Notes: generated by a model not told the origin, from the sequence alone. 64,000 nt of DNA from an uncultured Prevotella sp. (GCA_905233825.1 CAJOFE010000001.1:62001-126000); one strand, 5' to 3'. Shown: positions 34,547 through 44,502, counted from the stretch's first letter. Program-made: numbers and translations.

Positions 34547-35830
34547 ATGAGAAAAGCAACCTGTATCTTGATGGCTGTCACGATGGTCGTGACGATATTT
34601 GCTGCGTGCCACCACTCACCATCCACCACTCACCAGTCATCTTTTGTGCAGCGTGATGGTGCCTGCTTCATCCTCGAAGGCAAGGAATATCGCTATGTAG
34701 GTACCAATTTCTGGTATGGTGCCATTCTTGGCTCCGAAGGGCAGGGAGGCGATCGTCAGCGTCTGTGCCGTGAGTTGGACAAACTGCACGAGCTGGGACT
34801 TGACAACCTGCGTATCCTGGTGGGTAGTGACGGCGAGCGTGGTGTCACTACGAAGGTGGAGCCAACGTTGCAAATAGCTCCAGGCGTTTATAACGATACT
34901 ATTCTGGCTGGCCTCGACTATCTGCTGCAGCAGATGGGCGAGCGTGGTATGAAGGCCGTGCTCTACCTGAACAACTCGTGGGAATGGAGCGGTGGTTACG
35001 GATTCTATTTGGAACAGGCTGGTGCAGGCAAGCAACCTCGTCCCAATGAGGATGGCTATCAGAAGTTCATGCAGGCCATGAGCCAGTATGCCCTGAACGA
35101 GAAGGCCCACGAACTGTTCTACCAATACGTGCGAGACATCATTGGTCGTACTAACCGCTACACGAATGTGGCCTATGTCGATGATCCTGCCATCATGGCT
35201 TGGCAGATAGGCAATGAGCCACGAGCCTTTAGCGAGGAGGCCAAGGAGCCTTTTGCCCAATGGCTTGCCGAAGCTTCTGCTCTCATTCGCAGTTTGGATA
35301 AGAATCACCTCATCAGCATCGGAAGTGAGGGCATCTGGGGTTGTGAGAACGACACGACACTTTACGAACGTGTCTCTGCCGACCCAAACATCGACTATAT
35401 GAATGCCCACATCTGGCCTTACAACTGGAACTGGGCCAAGCAGGACTCTTTGCAAGAGAACATTCAGCGCTCCTGCGACAACAGTGGTGAATATCTGAAG
35501 GAGCACATCCGCATAGCCCATAAGCTGCAGAAGCCTTTAGTGGTGGAAGAGTTCGGCTATCCTCGCGACGGTTTCCTGTTTGCTCCTGCTTCACCTACTA
35601 CGGCACGCGACCGGTATTATGACTATATCTTCTCGATGGCTATGGGCGATAGCATCGTCAAGGGTTGTAACTTCTGGGGCTGGGGTGGCGAGGCTCGTCC
35701 CGTGCATCAGGATCAATGGCAGGTGGGCGATCCCTATTGTGGCGACCCTGCCCAGGAGCAGCAGGGACTGAACTCTGTGTTCGACTGTGACTCATCAACC
35801 ATCGCCATTATCAGAAAATACAAGCAATGA
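34547..35830 (+). CDS. GH5 beta-mannanase-like lipoprotein
   Basis: 427 residues. The lipobox IFAAC places Cys21 as the lipidated residue. The TIM-barrel of GH5 (subfamily 7-like) starts at FILEGKEYRYVGTNFWYGAI. The acid/base Glu is in WQIGNEPRAF near 222 and the nucleophile Glu in VVEEFGYPRDG near 334. Beta-mannanase is the best match, from the fold and these two motifs with the conserved WGWGGEARP segment. Just after the lipid anchor, a heptanucleotide array (34613-34640) encodes HHSPSTTHQSS, a short linker. The AraC regulator lies immediately upstream and the next lipoprotein gene overlaps the stop by 4 bases. Confidence 0.9.
   Translation: MRKATCILMAVTMVVTIFAACHHSPSTTHQSSFVQRDGACFILEGKEYRYVGTNFWYGAILGSEGQGGDRQRLCRELDKLHELGLDNLRILVGSDGERGVTTKVEPTLQIAPGVYNDTILAGLDYLLQQMGERGMKAVLYLNNSWEWSGGYGFYLEQAGAGKQPRPNEDGYQKFMQAMSQYALNEKAHELFYQYVRDIIGRTNRYTNVAYVDDPAIMAWQIGNEPRAFSEEAKEPFAQWLAEASALIRSLDKNHLISIGSEGIWGCENDTTLYERVSADPNIDYMNAHIWPYNWNWAKQDSLQENIQRSCDNSGEYLKEHIRIAHKLQKPLVVEEFGYPRDGFLFAPASPTTARDRYYDYIFSMAMGDSIVKGCNFWGWGGEARPVHQDQWQVGDPYCGDPAQEQQGLNSVFDCDSSTIAIIRKYKQ
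34613..34640. repeat. Heptanucleotide array in the GH5 linker
   Basis: CACTCAC CATCCAC CACTCAC CAGTCAT: four exact-register units coding for the linker after the lipobox cysteine. Confidence 0.7.
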
Positions 35831-36642
35831 TGTTAAATAAGAATCTATTATTTGCAATAGTTGTTGTCGTACAGTTGGTTGCCTGCTTTGGTGGCCCTGA
35901 CGACGATGATCTTGATATTACCTCCGATTTCAAGAGCACCCAGAACATCTATGAGGACTTGGTGCATCACGACGACGGTAGCATTACCTACTATGCCATC
36001 CCCTGGGGTGGACTGGTAGGTACGTTCGGCAATACTGACGAGCCGGCCAACTGGTCGGAGTATGCCGGCATCGTCTTCGAGTTTACCGAGCCCACAAAGG
36101 TAAACACCCAGCTCACTATCAACGAGAACCTGATGACTTGGTGCAACCCAGGTAACACGATGCTTGAGAGTTCTTTTGGTGGCATTGACATGACCAACGT
36201 GAGGCATGTAGCCCTGCAATGTTGGGACTCGACCACCATCACCGTGAAGCGCATCTATCTTACACGTGCCACTGCAGCTAAGTTCTCCACCCCTCTTTGG
36301 GAAGGCAAATGCGAGATGGGCAACTGGACGGGAGGCTTCGAGATAACTCCTGATAAGTTTGAGGAAGCTGAGCCTGGCAATGAGCTCGAAATCATCTATT
36401 ATGCCGACACCAGTGATCGCTCCGTCACCTATTGGCAGTTCAAAACCATCTATGCCAGTCAGAACATCCCCTTGGAAGGTAACCAACACGAGCTGAACGA
36501 CTGGGGCTGTGCGCTGGTCAGTCACAAACTGAGCAGCTATCGCATCACCCTAACCACCAAGGATGTTACCAACCTCAAGAAGTACGGCCTCTACGTAAAT
36601 GGCTACTACACCGTAGCCACCCAGTGCAACTTATTGCAATAG
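35827..36642 (+). CDS. Lipoprotein, probable carbohydrate-binding partner of GH5
   Basis: 271 residues. Signal peptide with lipobox LVAC at 17-20, then an acidic stretch GGPDDDDLD. The rest is beta-rich. The second half (about 155-271) resembles residues 190-290 of the 1118-residue lipoprotein at 9.8-13.2 kb: both have a G-N-x-L-x-x-x-Y core, a late T-x-x-DVTN element and a closing strand. Translational coupling to the GH5 gene (ATGA overlap) suggests a role in the same glycan, such as surface binding. This function is inferred from context; no catalytic motif is seen. Confidence 0.72.
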   Translation: MMLNKNLLFAIVVVVQLVACFGGPDDDDLDITSDFKSTQNIYEDLVHHDDGSITYYAIPWGGLVGTFGNTDEPANWSEYAGIVFEFTEPTKVNTQLTINENLMTWCNPGNTMLESSFGGIDMTNVRHVALQCWDSTTITVKRIYLTRATAAKFSTPLWEGKCEMGNWTGGFEITPDKFEEAEPGNELEIIYYADTSDRSVTYWQFKTIYASQNIPLEGNQHELNDWGCALVSHKLSSYRITLTTKDVTNLKKYGLYVNGYYTVATQCNLLQ

Positions 36643-36704
36643 TATGTAGATTGTCAATAGATTTCCAACGTTTTTACGCTTTGTATCATTTTTGTTCCAA
36701 ACAA

Positions 36705-36785
36705 ACGGCACCTTCAGGGCTTGGAGATGCCGTTTCCATGCCTTGGAAATGCCGTTTCCGAGGCCCAAAGACGGCATTTGTTTTT
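36705..36785. repeat. 22 bp mini-dyad array, family A
   Basis: Units start at 36705, 36727 and 36749, and a tail at 36771 ends in GCATTTGTTTTT. Cores are CTTCAGGGCTTGGAG, TTTCCATGCCTTGGAAA and TTTCCGAGGCCCAAAG. The unit GCCGTTTCC plus TGGAAAT is shared with the 6.0 kb array. The array also opens with AAACAAACGGCA, partly inverse to its tail. It lies 63 bases after a stop codon and before the sufS promoter. Confidence 0.8.
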
Positions 36786-36836
36786 CATGGTGAATAACTA
36801 TTGTGAGATATCAGACCATTTTTGAAAAAATATTTG

Positions 36837-36844
36837 TAACTTTG
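36837..36844 (+). promoter_or_regulatory. -7 box TAACTTTG for sufS
   Basis: TAACTTTG followed by C, 24 bases upstream of the sufS ATG. Confidence 0.65.
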
Positions 36845-36867
36845 CAGACGAAATATGAATAGAGGCA

Positions 36868-38088
36868 ATGAATTATAATATAGAAAAGATACGATGCGAC
36901 TTTCCTATCCTGTCGCGGGAGGTGCATGGGAGGCCGTTGGTTTATTTAGACAATGCGGCGACTACGCAGAAGCCATTGTGCGTGCTTGATGCGATGCGCG
37001 AGGAGTATCTGAACGTGAATGCCAACGTGCATCGTGGCGTGCACTACCTGAGTCAGCAGGCCACTGAGTTGCATGAGCAGGCTCGTGAGCGTGTGCGCCA
37101 GTTTCTGAATGCCCGTAGTACCAACGAGATTGTCTTTACACGAGGCACTACAGAGGCCATCAACCTGATTGCTGCTACCTTCTGCCATTCACAGATGAAA
37201 GCTGGCGACGAGGTGCTGGTGAGTGATATGGAGCATCATTCAAACATTGTGCCCTGGCAGATGCAGGCGCAGCAACGTGGCATTGTGGTGCGCCATCTGC
37301 CCATTACCGATGATGGTGTGTTGCGTATGGACTTGCTCGATGAGTATCTGACGGAGAAAACGCGATTGGTCAGCATAGTTCATGTGAGCAACGTGTTAGG
37401 CACGGTGAACCCTGTGGCTGACATTATAAGAAAGGCTCATGAACGGGGCATACCCGTACTGGTGGATGCTGCACAGAGTGCTCCCCATATATCGATTGAC
37501 GTACAGGCGATGGACTGCGACTTCTTGGCGCTGAGTGGACACAAGATGTACGGCCCTACGGGTGTGGGCGTACTCTATGGTAAGGAGGAGTGGCTCGACC
37601 GTCTGCCGCCTTATCAGGGTGGGGGAGAGATGATCAGTACCGTGAGCTGGGAAAAGACAACATTCAACGAACTACCCTTCAAATTCGAGGCAGGAACCCC
37701 CGATTATGTAGCGACCCACGGCTTGGCTACGGCCATCGACTATATTTGTGGTTTGGGACTTGACAATATCCAAGTCCACGAGCAACAGTTGCTGCGCTAT
37801 TGCACGGAACAACTGCAACAAATGCCAGACTTGCATATCATTGGAACGGCTCAGGCCAAAGATGCTGTGGTGAGTTTTGTGGTAGAGGGCATTCATCCGT
37901 TAGACATGGGTACGTTACTTGACCAGTTAGGCGTAGCCGTACGTACGGGGCATCATTGTGCCCAACCTCTATTGGAGCGCTTGGGGCTGACCAGCACCGT
38001 CAGAGCCTCGTTTGCTTTGTACAATACCATTGAAGAGATTGATGCCCTCATGGTAGCCTTGAAGCGAGTGATTCCGATGTTGAAATAA
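36868..38088 (+). CDS. sufS: Cysteine desulfurase, SufS type
   Basis: 406 residues, full length. A PLP enzyme that takes sulfur from cysteine for Fe-S cluster assembly. Visible landmarks are [12 protein letters not shown] at the N-terminus, [10 protein letters not shown], the PLP lysine in [13 protein letters not shown], and the active-site Cys in RTGHHCAQP. These fit the SufS/CsdA group rather than IscS. The sufBCD genes are not adjacent, so they may be elsewhere. rnhB follows after 20 bases. Confidence 0.94.
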   Translation: MNYNIEKIRCDFPILSREVHGRPLVYLDNAATTQKPLCVLDAMREEYLNVNANVHRGVHYLSQQATELHEQARERVRQFLNARSTNEIVFTRGTTEAINLIAATFCHSQMKAGDEVLVSDMEHHSNIVPWQMQAQQRGIVVRHLPITDDGVLRMDLLDEYLTEKTRLVSIVHVSNVLGTVNPVADIIRKAHERGIPVLVDAAQSAPHISIDVQAMDCDFLALSGHKMYGPTGVGVLYGKEEWLDRLPPYQGGGEMISTVSWEKTTFNELPFKFEAGTPDYVATHGLATAIDYICGLGLDNIQVHEQQLLRYCTEQLQQMPDLHIIGTAQAKDAVVSFVVEGIHPLDMGTLLDQLGVAVRTGHHCAQPLLERLGLTSTVRASFALYNTIEEIDALMVALKRVIPMLK

Positions 38089-38108
38089 AAGACAACAGAG
38101 ACAACACA

Positions 38109-38714
38109 ATGTTACAGAGCCATTATTACGAAGGATTGGTAGAGGCGGGTGTCGATGAGGCTGGCAGGGGATGTTTGGCAGGGCCTGTCTATGCTGCTGC
38201 TGTTGTGTTGCTCGATGACTACCAGCACCCATTGCTGAACGACTCGAAACAACTCAGCGACCGTCAGCGCCGACAGTTGCGTGAGGTCATAGAACGTGAT
38301 GCTGTGGCTTGGGCTATAGGTATCTGTTCGCCTCAAGAAATAGATCAAATCAACATCCTCAACGCCAGCATCCTGGCTATGCATCGTGCTTTGGACAGGT
38401 TGGCCTCCACAGTACAGGCCGTCATTGTTGATGGGAACCGTTTTAAGCCGTGGCGTGACAAACCATATACTACCATTGTGAAAGGCGACGGCAAGATGAT
38501 GGCCATTGCTGCTGCCAGCATCTTGGCCAAGACCTATCGAGACGATTGTATGATAGAACTTTCAAAGGAATTTCCCCAATATCAATGGCAGCAAAATAAA
38601 GGCTACCCTACGAAAGCACATCGCAATGCCATCCGCCAGTATGGACTGACGCCCCATCATCGCCTCAGCTTCACCCAACTGCCCCCTGTGGAGCTAGAAC
38701 TTCCTTTTGACTGA
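38109..38714 (+). CDS. rnhB: Ribonuclease HII
   Basis: 201 residues, full length. The active-site segment [20 protein letters not shown] has the Asp-Glu pair, and a second acidic residue follows in VIVDGN. RNase HII cuts RNA in RNA-DNA hybrids and starts ribonucleotide excision repair. The stop codon abuts that of the convergent HD-domain gene with no gap. Confidence 0.95.
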   Translation: MLQSHYYEGLVEAGVDEAGRGCLAGPVYAAAVVLLDDYQHPLLNDSKQLSDRQRRQLREVIERDAVAWAIGICSPQEIDQINILNASILAMHRALDRLASTVQAVIVDGNRFKPWRDKPYTTIVKGDGKMMAIAAASILAKTYRDDCMIELSKEFPQYQWQQNKGYPTKAHRNAIRQYGLTPHHRLSFTQLPPVELELPFD

Positions 38715-40757
38715 TTACTTCTTTTCCTCAGGATAACTGATGCGAGTGTGATAGATGGTCTTCAGCTTTTCAATGAGTACCGTCTTGGAATATTGTATGT
38801 CGCGGAACGTGATGGGGCACTCACGGAAGTAGCCCTCCTGAACCTGACTATCGATGATGCGTTCTACCAGCGTGCGGATGCTCTGTTCCGTATAATCGGG
38901 CAAAGAGCGCGAAGCGGCCTCCACGGCATCAGCCATCATCAGGATAGCCTGCTCCTTTGTGAAGGGGTTAGGGCCAGGATAAGTGAACAGCAAGTCATCG
39001 ACAGGCTCGTCAGGATGCTCATTCTTGTAGTTAATGTAGAAATACTTGGCCTTTCCCTGCCCGTGGTGGGTGGTGATGAGGTCACGAATGAGGCGTGGCA
39101 GATGGTACTTATCGGCCAGCTTCAGGCCCTCTGTGACGTGCCCGATGATAATCTGGGCACTTTCTATGTCGGAAAGATGCTCGTGGGGTGAGATGCCACC
39201 TGACTGGTTCTCAGTGAAATAGATGGGGTTTTGTATCTTGCCGATATCATGATAAAGGGCACCAGTACGTACCAGCTGGGCATTGCCGTCGATCTTACGA
39301 GCTATCTCTGCCGCCAGGTTACCCACTTGTATGGAGTGGTTAAAGGTACCAGGAGCCTCCTCGCTCATTCGGCGCAATACGTCCTTGTTGGTATTCGACA
39401 GTTCGACGAGCGTGATGTCACTGACGAAGCCGAAGGTCTTCTCGATGACATAAAGCAAAGGATAGGCGCAGAATACGATAATGCCACAGATGAGCAGATA
39501 GGTATATTCGGACGGATCCATAGCGGTGAGCTCACCATGACGGATGAGATAGACGGCAAAGCGCGTGGCCATAGCTGCCAGCACGAAGATGATAGCTGTC
39601 CAAAAGAGTTGTGAACGACTGCTCAGTTCACGCAGGGCAAAGATGACAGCAATGCCGCCCACAATTTCAACAGAGATGAACTCCAGAGGATACTGCAACA
39701 TACAGGCGCAGATGAGCACTACCGTGACATGGGCGACGAAAGCCGTGCGAGAATCCATGAACACCCGCACAAAAATAGGCACGATGGCGAAAGGCAGGAT
39801 ATAGACATGGAGCACGTTATGACTGACGAGCAACGAAGCCAGTAAAGTGAAGAGGATGATGAGGGCATAGAGCATGCAGGCCGAACGGATGCGGCTGAAA
39901 TAGTCTTTGCGGTAGGTGCCCAAGTAAATGGTAAACAGCAGGATGAAGATGAACACATAGAGTGCTTTTCCTGCCAGCGCAAGGTTGCTACCACTGGATT
40001 CATGGCGCAGGTCATTCTCTTTCTTGTACGACTCCAATATTTGATAGACTTCATCGTCGATGATGTCACCACGACTGATGATCTTTTGGCCACGCTGTAC
40101 AATCTTGCTGCTGGGTGCCACACTACGCATTAGTTCTTCACGGGCCGTCTGGCTGTGGATGCTGTCGTATATCAGATTAGGTACGATGAATTCATTGAGA
40201 TCCATCTCTTTTAATACGTCGTCATAATTGCGAATAATGGCATCCTGTGTCAGCTGTTCATAGGCCTGCTTGGGGGTCAGCGCCTGTTTCACGCTGGTGA
40301 GAGCAGCACTTTCACCCATGACTCGCCACACGGTTTGCGTGGTATCGTCGTTCAGCGGCTCACGGGTGTCGATAATGCCTTGACTGTAAAGGCTATTCAG
40401 ACGATTACTGATGATGATTTTCAATTGGCCGCCAACAATAGCCTTACCACCCCAACGCTGGCGGAACAGGCTTACTTGCTGACGGGCCACATCTTCGTCA
40501 AAGATATAATAGGGTTTGAATTCTTTCAGCGCTTCGTTACGCTCTTTAGCCAATGCCTCATCACTTTTATATACAGGGAAATCGAAAGTAGCTGTCAGGT
40601 CGGCATAACGCCAAGGCGTTCCTTTTTCCATCTTATAGCTGATCCGCATGTCGCGTGGCATAAACCATACGATGGCTGCAACGGTGACAATAATGAAAGC
40701 CGAGCGTACGGCAATGTCACGCCAGGAAAGTTGTGTCCGAAGATTGAAATTAATCAT
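38715..40757 (-). CDS. PgpH-like HD-domain c-di-AMP phosphodiesterase
   Basis: 680 residues starting MINFNLRTQLSWRDIAVR. One N-terminal membrane segment leads to a periplasmic region (about 40-280). Seven membrane segments follow (about 285-460), then a cytoplasmic HD domain with VRTGALYHDIGKIQNP near 500. This is the 7TMR-HDED plus HD order of PgpH, which degrades c-di-AMP in other bacteria. The substrate here is inferred from that architecture. The start is chosen because a TATTTTTG box on the same strand lies 22 bases upstream; a 55-residue longer frame was rejected. Confidence 0.88.
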   Translation of the reverse strand: MINFNLRTQLSWRDIAVRSAFIIVTVAAIVWFMPRDMRISYKMEKGTPWRYADLTATFDFPVYKSDEALAKERNEALKEFKPYYIFDEDVARQQVSLFRQRWGGKAIVGGQLKIIISNRLNSLYSQGIIDTREPLNDDTTQTVWRVMGESAALTSVKQALTPKQAYEQLTQDAIIRNYDDVLKEMDLNEFIVPNLIYDSIHSQTAREELMRSVAPSSKIVQRGQKIISRGDIIDDEVYQILESYKKENDLRHESSGSNLALAGKALYVFIFILLFTIYLGTYRKDYFSRIRSACMLYALIILFTLLASLLVSHNVLHVYILPFAIVPIFVRVFMDSRTAFVAHVTVVLICACMLQYPLEFISVEIVGGIAVIFALRELSSRSQLFWTAIIFVLAAMATRFAVYLIRHGELTAMDPSEYTYLLICGIIVFCAYPLLYVIEKTFGFVSDITLVELSNTNKDVLRRMSEEAPGTFNHSIQVGNLAAEIARKIDGNAQLVRTGALYHDIGKIQNPIYFTENQSGGISPHEHLSDIESAQIIIGHVTEGLKLADKYHLPRLIRDLITTHHGQGKAKYFYINYKNEHPDEPVDDLLFTYPGPNPFTKEQAILMMADAVEAASRSLPDYTEQSIRTLVERIIDSQVQEGYFRECPITFRDIQYSKTVLIEKLKTIYHTRISYPEEKK

Positions 40758-40778
40758 GCTATTTATCGTTTCTGAGTG

Positions 40779-40786
40779 CAAAAATA
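40779..40786 (-). promoter_or_regulatory. -7 box TATTTTTG for the PgpH-like gene
   Basis: The reverse strand reads TATTTTTG followed by C, 22 bases before the ATG at 40757. Confidence 0.6.
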
Positions 40787-40850
40787 AACATTTTTGTTGT
40801 TTTACCCATAAAAAAGTCGGAGAAAATGCACGTATCGTGTTAAAATTTTG

Positions 40851-40858
40851 TATCTTTG
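40851..40858 (+). promoter_or_regulatory. -7 box TATCTTTG for gltX
   Basis: TATCTTTG followed by C, 31 bases before the gltX ATG. Confidence 0.65.
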
Positions 40859-40888
40859 CAACAAAAATAGAAGAAAAGCGAAAAAATA

Positions 40889-42406
40889 ATGTCAGAAAGA
40901 AGAGTAAGAGTGCGTTTTGCACCCAGTCCTACGGGTCCCCTCCACATTGGAGGCGTACGCACCGCGTTATATAATTATCTGTTCGCCCGTCAGCATGGCG
41001 GCGACTTGGTGTTTCGTATTGAAGATACGGATTCCACACGCTTCGTACCTGGTGCAGAGGCTTATATCATTGAGGCTTTCCAATGGTTAGGTATCAAGTT
41101 TGACGAGGGTGTCAGCTTTGGTGGTAACTACGGTCCCTACCGTCAGAGCGAACGTCGTGACATTTATAAGAAATACGTTGATCAGTTGCTTAATGACGGC
41201 AAGGCCTATATTGCCTTTGACTCTCCCGAGGAGCTGGCCGCCAAGCGTGAGCAGGTGGAGAACTTCCAATACGACTGCCGTACTCGTGGCCAGATGCGCA
41301 ACTCACTGACGCTGCCAGCTGAGGAGGTGGAGCGACTGGTGAAGGGCACGGACACTTGGGTAGTGCGTTTCAAAGTAGAGCCAGGTCAGGAGGTGCTGGT
41401 CGATGATATGATTCGTGGTGAGGTGCACGTCAAGAGCGAAATCTGCGATGACAAGGTGCTCTACAAGCGCCACGACCAACTACCCACCTATCATCTGGCA
41501 AATATTGTCGATGACCATCTGATGGAGATTACCCACGTAATCCGTGGTGAGGAGTGGTTGCCAAGTGCTCCGTTGCACGTGTTGCTTTATCAGGCTTTCG
41601 GATGGCAGGATACCATGCCTCGCTTTGCCCACCTGCCATTGTTGCTGAAACCTGACGGCAAGGGGAAACTGAGCAAGCGTGATGGTGATCGTCTGGGATT
41701 CCCGGTATTCCCACTTGACTGGAAGGACGAAGAGGGCAACGTTACCGCTACAGGCTATCGCGAGCAGGGCTATTTCCCTGAAGCCGTGGTTAATTTCCTG
41801 GCTCTGTTGGGCTGGAACCCAGGTGGCGAACAGGAAATGTTCACACTTGACGAGTTGGTGCCGTTATTTGACATCACCAAGTGCTCTAAAGCAGGTGCCA
41901 AGTTTGCCTACGAGAAAGGAATCTGGTTCAACCATGAGTATATCCTGAAGAAGAGTGCCGAGGAGATTGCCGCCTTGTGGGAACCTGAGTGCCGTGAACA
42001 TGGCGTGAAGGACTCGTTGGAGCGTATCACGCAGGTCGTGGCTATGATGAAAGACCGTGTGTCATTCGTCAAGGAGCTGTGGCCCCTGTGCTCGTTCTTC
42101 TTCGAGGCTCCCACGGAATATGATGAGAAAACAGCTAAGAAACGTTGGAAAGAAGACTCTGCCCAGACGCTCACAGAACTATGCAAGGTGCTCGAAAGCC
42201 TCAACGACTTCTCGTTGGAGAATCAGGAGAAAGTGGTTCATGAGTGGATTGAGCAGAAAGAATACAAACTGGGCAATGTGATGAATGCCTGGCGTTTGGC
42301 CCTTGTGGGCGAAGGCAAGGGGCCCGGAATGTTCGATATTTCGGCATTCTTAGGTAAGGAGGAAACTATCAAGAGGACGAAGAGGGCAATAGAAGTGTTA
42401 GGCTGA
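40889..42406 (+). CDS. gltX: Glutamyl-tRNA synthetase
   Basis: 505 residues, full length for bacterial GluRS. It attaches glutamate to tRNA-Glu, which is encoded at 243-314. The class I signatures are [20 protein letters not shown] (HIGH) near residue 12 and GKLSKRDGD (KMSKS type) near 261. The C-terminal anticodon-binding region follows. The gene heads a group with kdtA, whose ATG overlaps the gltX TGA by one base. Confidence 0.96.
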   Translation: MSERRVRVRFAPSPTGPLHIGGVRTALYNYLFARQHGGDLVFRIEDTDSTRFVPGAEAYIIEAFQWLGIKFDEGVSFGGNYGPYRQSERRDIYKKYVDQLLNDGKAYIAFDSPEELAAKREQVENFQYDCRTRGQMRNSLTLPAEEVERLVKGTDTWVVRFKVEPGQEVLVDDMIRGEVHVKSEICDDKVLYKRHDQLPTYHLANIVDDHLMEITHVIRGEEWLPSAPLHVLLYQAFGWQDTMPRFAHLPLLLKPDGKGKLSKRDGDRLGFPVFPLDWKDEEGNVTATGYREQGYFPEAVVNFLALLGWNPGGEQEMFTLDELVPLFDITKCSKAGAKFAYEKGIWFNHEYILKKSAEEIAALWEPECREHGVKDSLERITQVVAMMKDRVSFVKELWPLCSFFFEAPTEYDEKTAKKRWKEDSAQTLTELCKVLESLNDFSLENQEKVVHEWIEQKEYKLGNVMNAWRLALVGEGKGPGMFDISAFLGKEETIKRTKRAIEVLG

Positions 42407-43623
42407 TGTATAACATCATCATATATGCGTACCTGTTAGGAGTGGCAATCTATAGCCGCTTCAACGAGAAGGTGAGGAAGATGTGGCGCGGTGAGCGCGA
42501 CGCCTTCGGGGTGCTCCGCGAGAAAGTGGAGCCTGGGGCACGCTATGTATGGTTCCATGCCGCTTCATTAGGTGAATTTGAGCAAGGTCGTCCGCTGATG
42601 GAGCAAATCAAGCGCGACCATCCCGAGCTGAAAATCCTGCTTACGTTCTTCTCACCGTCAGGCTATGAGGTACGCAAGAACTACGAGGGAGCTGACATCA
42701 TCTGCTATCTGCCGCTTGACACTATTCGTAACGCCCGTCGTTTCCTGCGGTTGATACGCCCTGAGATGGCCTTCTTCATTAAGTACGAGTTCTGGTATAA
42801 TTATCTGCACATCCTAAAGCACCGTGGCGTACCCATTTATAGTGTTAGTAGTATCTTCCGTGAAGGTCAGGTGTTCTTCCGCTGGTATGGCCGTCAGTAT
42901 GGCCGTGTACTGAAGTGCTTCACTCATTTCTATGTACAGAACGAGAAGAGTCGCGAGCTGTTGCACTCCATTGATATTGATTGTGTTACTATTGTGGGCG
43001 ACACCCGCTTCGATCGCGTATTGCAGATTAAGAATCAGTCAAAGGAACTGCCTGTTGTCGAAACATTCTTGAAAGACGCGCCAAAAGTGTTCGTGGCAGG
43101 CTCTTCGTGGCCTCCTGATGAAGAAATCTTCATTCGCTACTTCCGCGAACATCCTGAGTGGAAACTCATCATTGCTCCCCATGTCATTGGTGAGGATCAT
43201 CTTCAACAGATTGATAAACTGCTTGCTGACCGCAAGGTGATGCACTATACCACCGCAGTTGAATCTCAAGAAGCAAGTGTATTAATTATCGACTGCTTCG
43301 GTCTGCTCAGTAGTATCTACCGCTACGCTACCGTCAGCTATGTGGGTGGTGGCTTCGGTGTGAGCATCCACAACACGCTGGAGGCTGCCGTCTGGGGCTG
43401 TCCTGTCATCTTTGGCCCCGAAAACAAGAAGTTTCAGGAGGCGCAAGGACTGAAGGCCTGTGGCGGCGGCTTCGAGATTAAGGGTTATGAAGATTTCGAG
43501 CAGTTGATGAATCGTTTTGTTGAGGATGCATCCTATCTGAAAGACGCTGGACAGAAGGCTGGCGACTATGTGAAGAACTTGGCGGGAGCCACTGAAAAGA
43601 TATTATCGGATATTGAAATATAG
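42406..43623 (+). CDS. kdtA: 3-deoxy-D-manno-octulosonate transferase
   Basis: 405 residues. An inner-membrane-anchored GT-B glycosyltransferase that adds Kdo to lipid A precursors (also called waaA). The N-terminal hydrophobic helix is [16 protein letters not shown]. The N-domain shows WFHAASLGEFEQGRPLMEQI and LLTFFSPSGYE, the C-domain shows YVGGGFGVSIHNTLEAAVWG and PVIFGPENKKFQEA. It is translationally coupled to gltX and followed by small membrane protein genes. Confidence 0.93.
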   Translation: MYNIIIYAYLLGVAIYSRFNEKVRKMWRGERDAFGVLREKVEPGARYVWFHAASLGEFEQGRPLMEQIKRDHPELKILLTFFSPSGYEVRKNYEGADIICYLPLDTIRNARRFLRLIRPEMAFFIKYEFWYNYLHILKHRGVPIYSVSSIFREGQVFFRWYGRQYGRVLKCFTHFYVQNEKSRELLHSIDIDCVTIVGDTRFDRVLQIKNQSKELPVVETFLKDAPKVFVAGSSWPPDEEIFIRYFREHPEWKLIIAPHVIGEDHLQQIDKLLADRKVMHYTTAVESQEASVLIIDCFGLLSSIYRYATVSYVGGGFGVSIHNTLEAAVWGCPVIFGPENKKFQEAQGLKACGGGFEIKGYEDFEQLMNRFVEDASYLKDAGQKAGDYVKNLAGATEKILSDIEI

Positions 43624-43628
43624 AAAAG

Positions 43629-44033
43629 ATGAGCAAAGCAATGGCAAGATATCAGACGGTGACGCTGGCAGGCTGTGTGGCTATGCTGGCTATTGCGCTG
43701 TTACTCCCATTGGTCAATCTGATGAGTTATCGCTTCACCATGGCAGACCTGCCGCATAAGATAGGTCGTATGGTAAAGGGCGATGTCAGTCAGATATTGG
43801 GCTATGTACTCTTACTCGGTCTGCTGCTCTCTCCGATTATTGTGGCACTCTATACATGGAGTAGGGGGCGAGCTCCCAAGACGGTCATCTTGCTTCCGCT
43901 ACTCTTCGCTGCCGTGCTCACCGTGTTACTGCTCATTGCCAGCAAGCCTTCACCAGGGATGGGGCTGTGGCTATATCTGGTGGTGGCAGTGGCTGTCGTA
44001 GCATGGCAAATACAGGAACGAAAAGCTTTTTAA
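43629..44033 (+). CDS. Small four-helix membrane protein, copy 1
   Basis: 134 residues with four hydrophobic segments (about 12-35, 55-75, 85-103, 108-127). The N-terminus ends its first helix with VNLMSYRF. It resembles the next two proteins in size, topology and the order SPIIVALYTW then LLPLLFAAV; it is the most divergent of the three. No function is known. It is 5 bases after kdtA. Confidence 0.7.
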   Translation: MSKAMARYQTVTLAGCVAMLAIALLLPLVNLMSYRFTMADLPHKIGRMVKGDVSQILGYVLLLGLLLSPIIVALYTWSRGRAPKTVILLPLLFAAVLTVLLLIASKPSPGMGLWLYLVVAVAVVAWQIQERKAF

Positions 44034-44070
44034 TTCTCTTTATTATTAACCATTTAAAACTTTAACTATT

Positions 44071-44502
44071 ATGGCAAACTTAAATTTAACTAAAGAGCAG
44101 ATTAATCTGTATTCAATCATTGCAGGTGTAGTTCTGCTGGTGTGTTTCTTCTTCCTTCCTGGAGCAACGGTATCTGCCTATGGTTTCTCAGCAAGTGCCT
44201 CCATGTCTAAGATGCTTTTCGGAGGTGGCGGTGGCTTCCTGCTGGTGATTGGTCTCATTCTGGCATTCTTGGCTCCTATCTATCTTATCCTGTTCTGCCT
44301 GAAGGACAAGGAGGCTCTGGCTCCGTTGAAGCCCATCTTTGTACTTGATAGGAAAGTGACGGGTATTATTCTGGCCGTAGCAGCTGTTCTCGTTCTGATT
44401 GGCGTCTTTGCAACAGATATGGTAAGCCCTGGCTTCGGCACTTGGCTCTATGTCATCATTGCAGCAGGTCTTTGCTATCTGGGCATCACTGTTAAGGACT
44501 AA
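44071..44502 (+). CDS. Small four-helix membrane protein, copy 2
   Basis: 143 residues, four hydrophobic segments. It begins MANLNLTKEQINLYSIIAGV and has FLAPIYLILFCLKDKEALAP then LKPIFVLDRK between helices 2 and 3. These sections align well with copy 3, so the two are clear paralogs. A glycine-rich GGGGG stretch precedes helix 2. Function unknown. Confidence 0.75.
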   Translation: MANLNLTKEQINLYSIIAGVVLLVCFFFLPGATVSAYGFSASASMSKMLFGGGGGFLLVIGLILAFLAPIYLILFCLKDKEALAPLKPIFVLDRKVTGIILAVAAVLVLIGVFATDMVSPGFGTWLYVIIAAGLCYLGITVKD

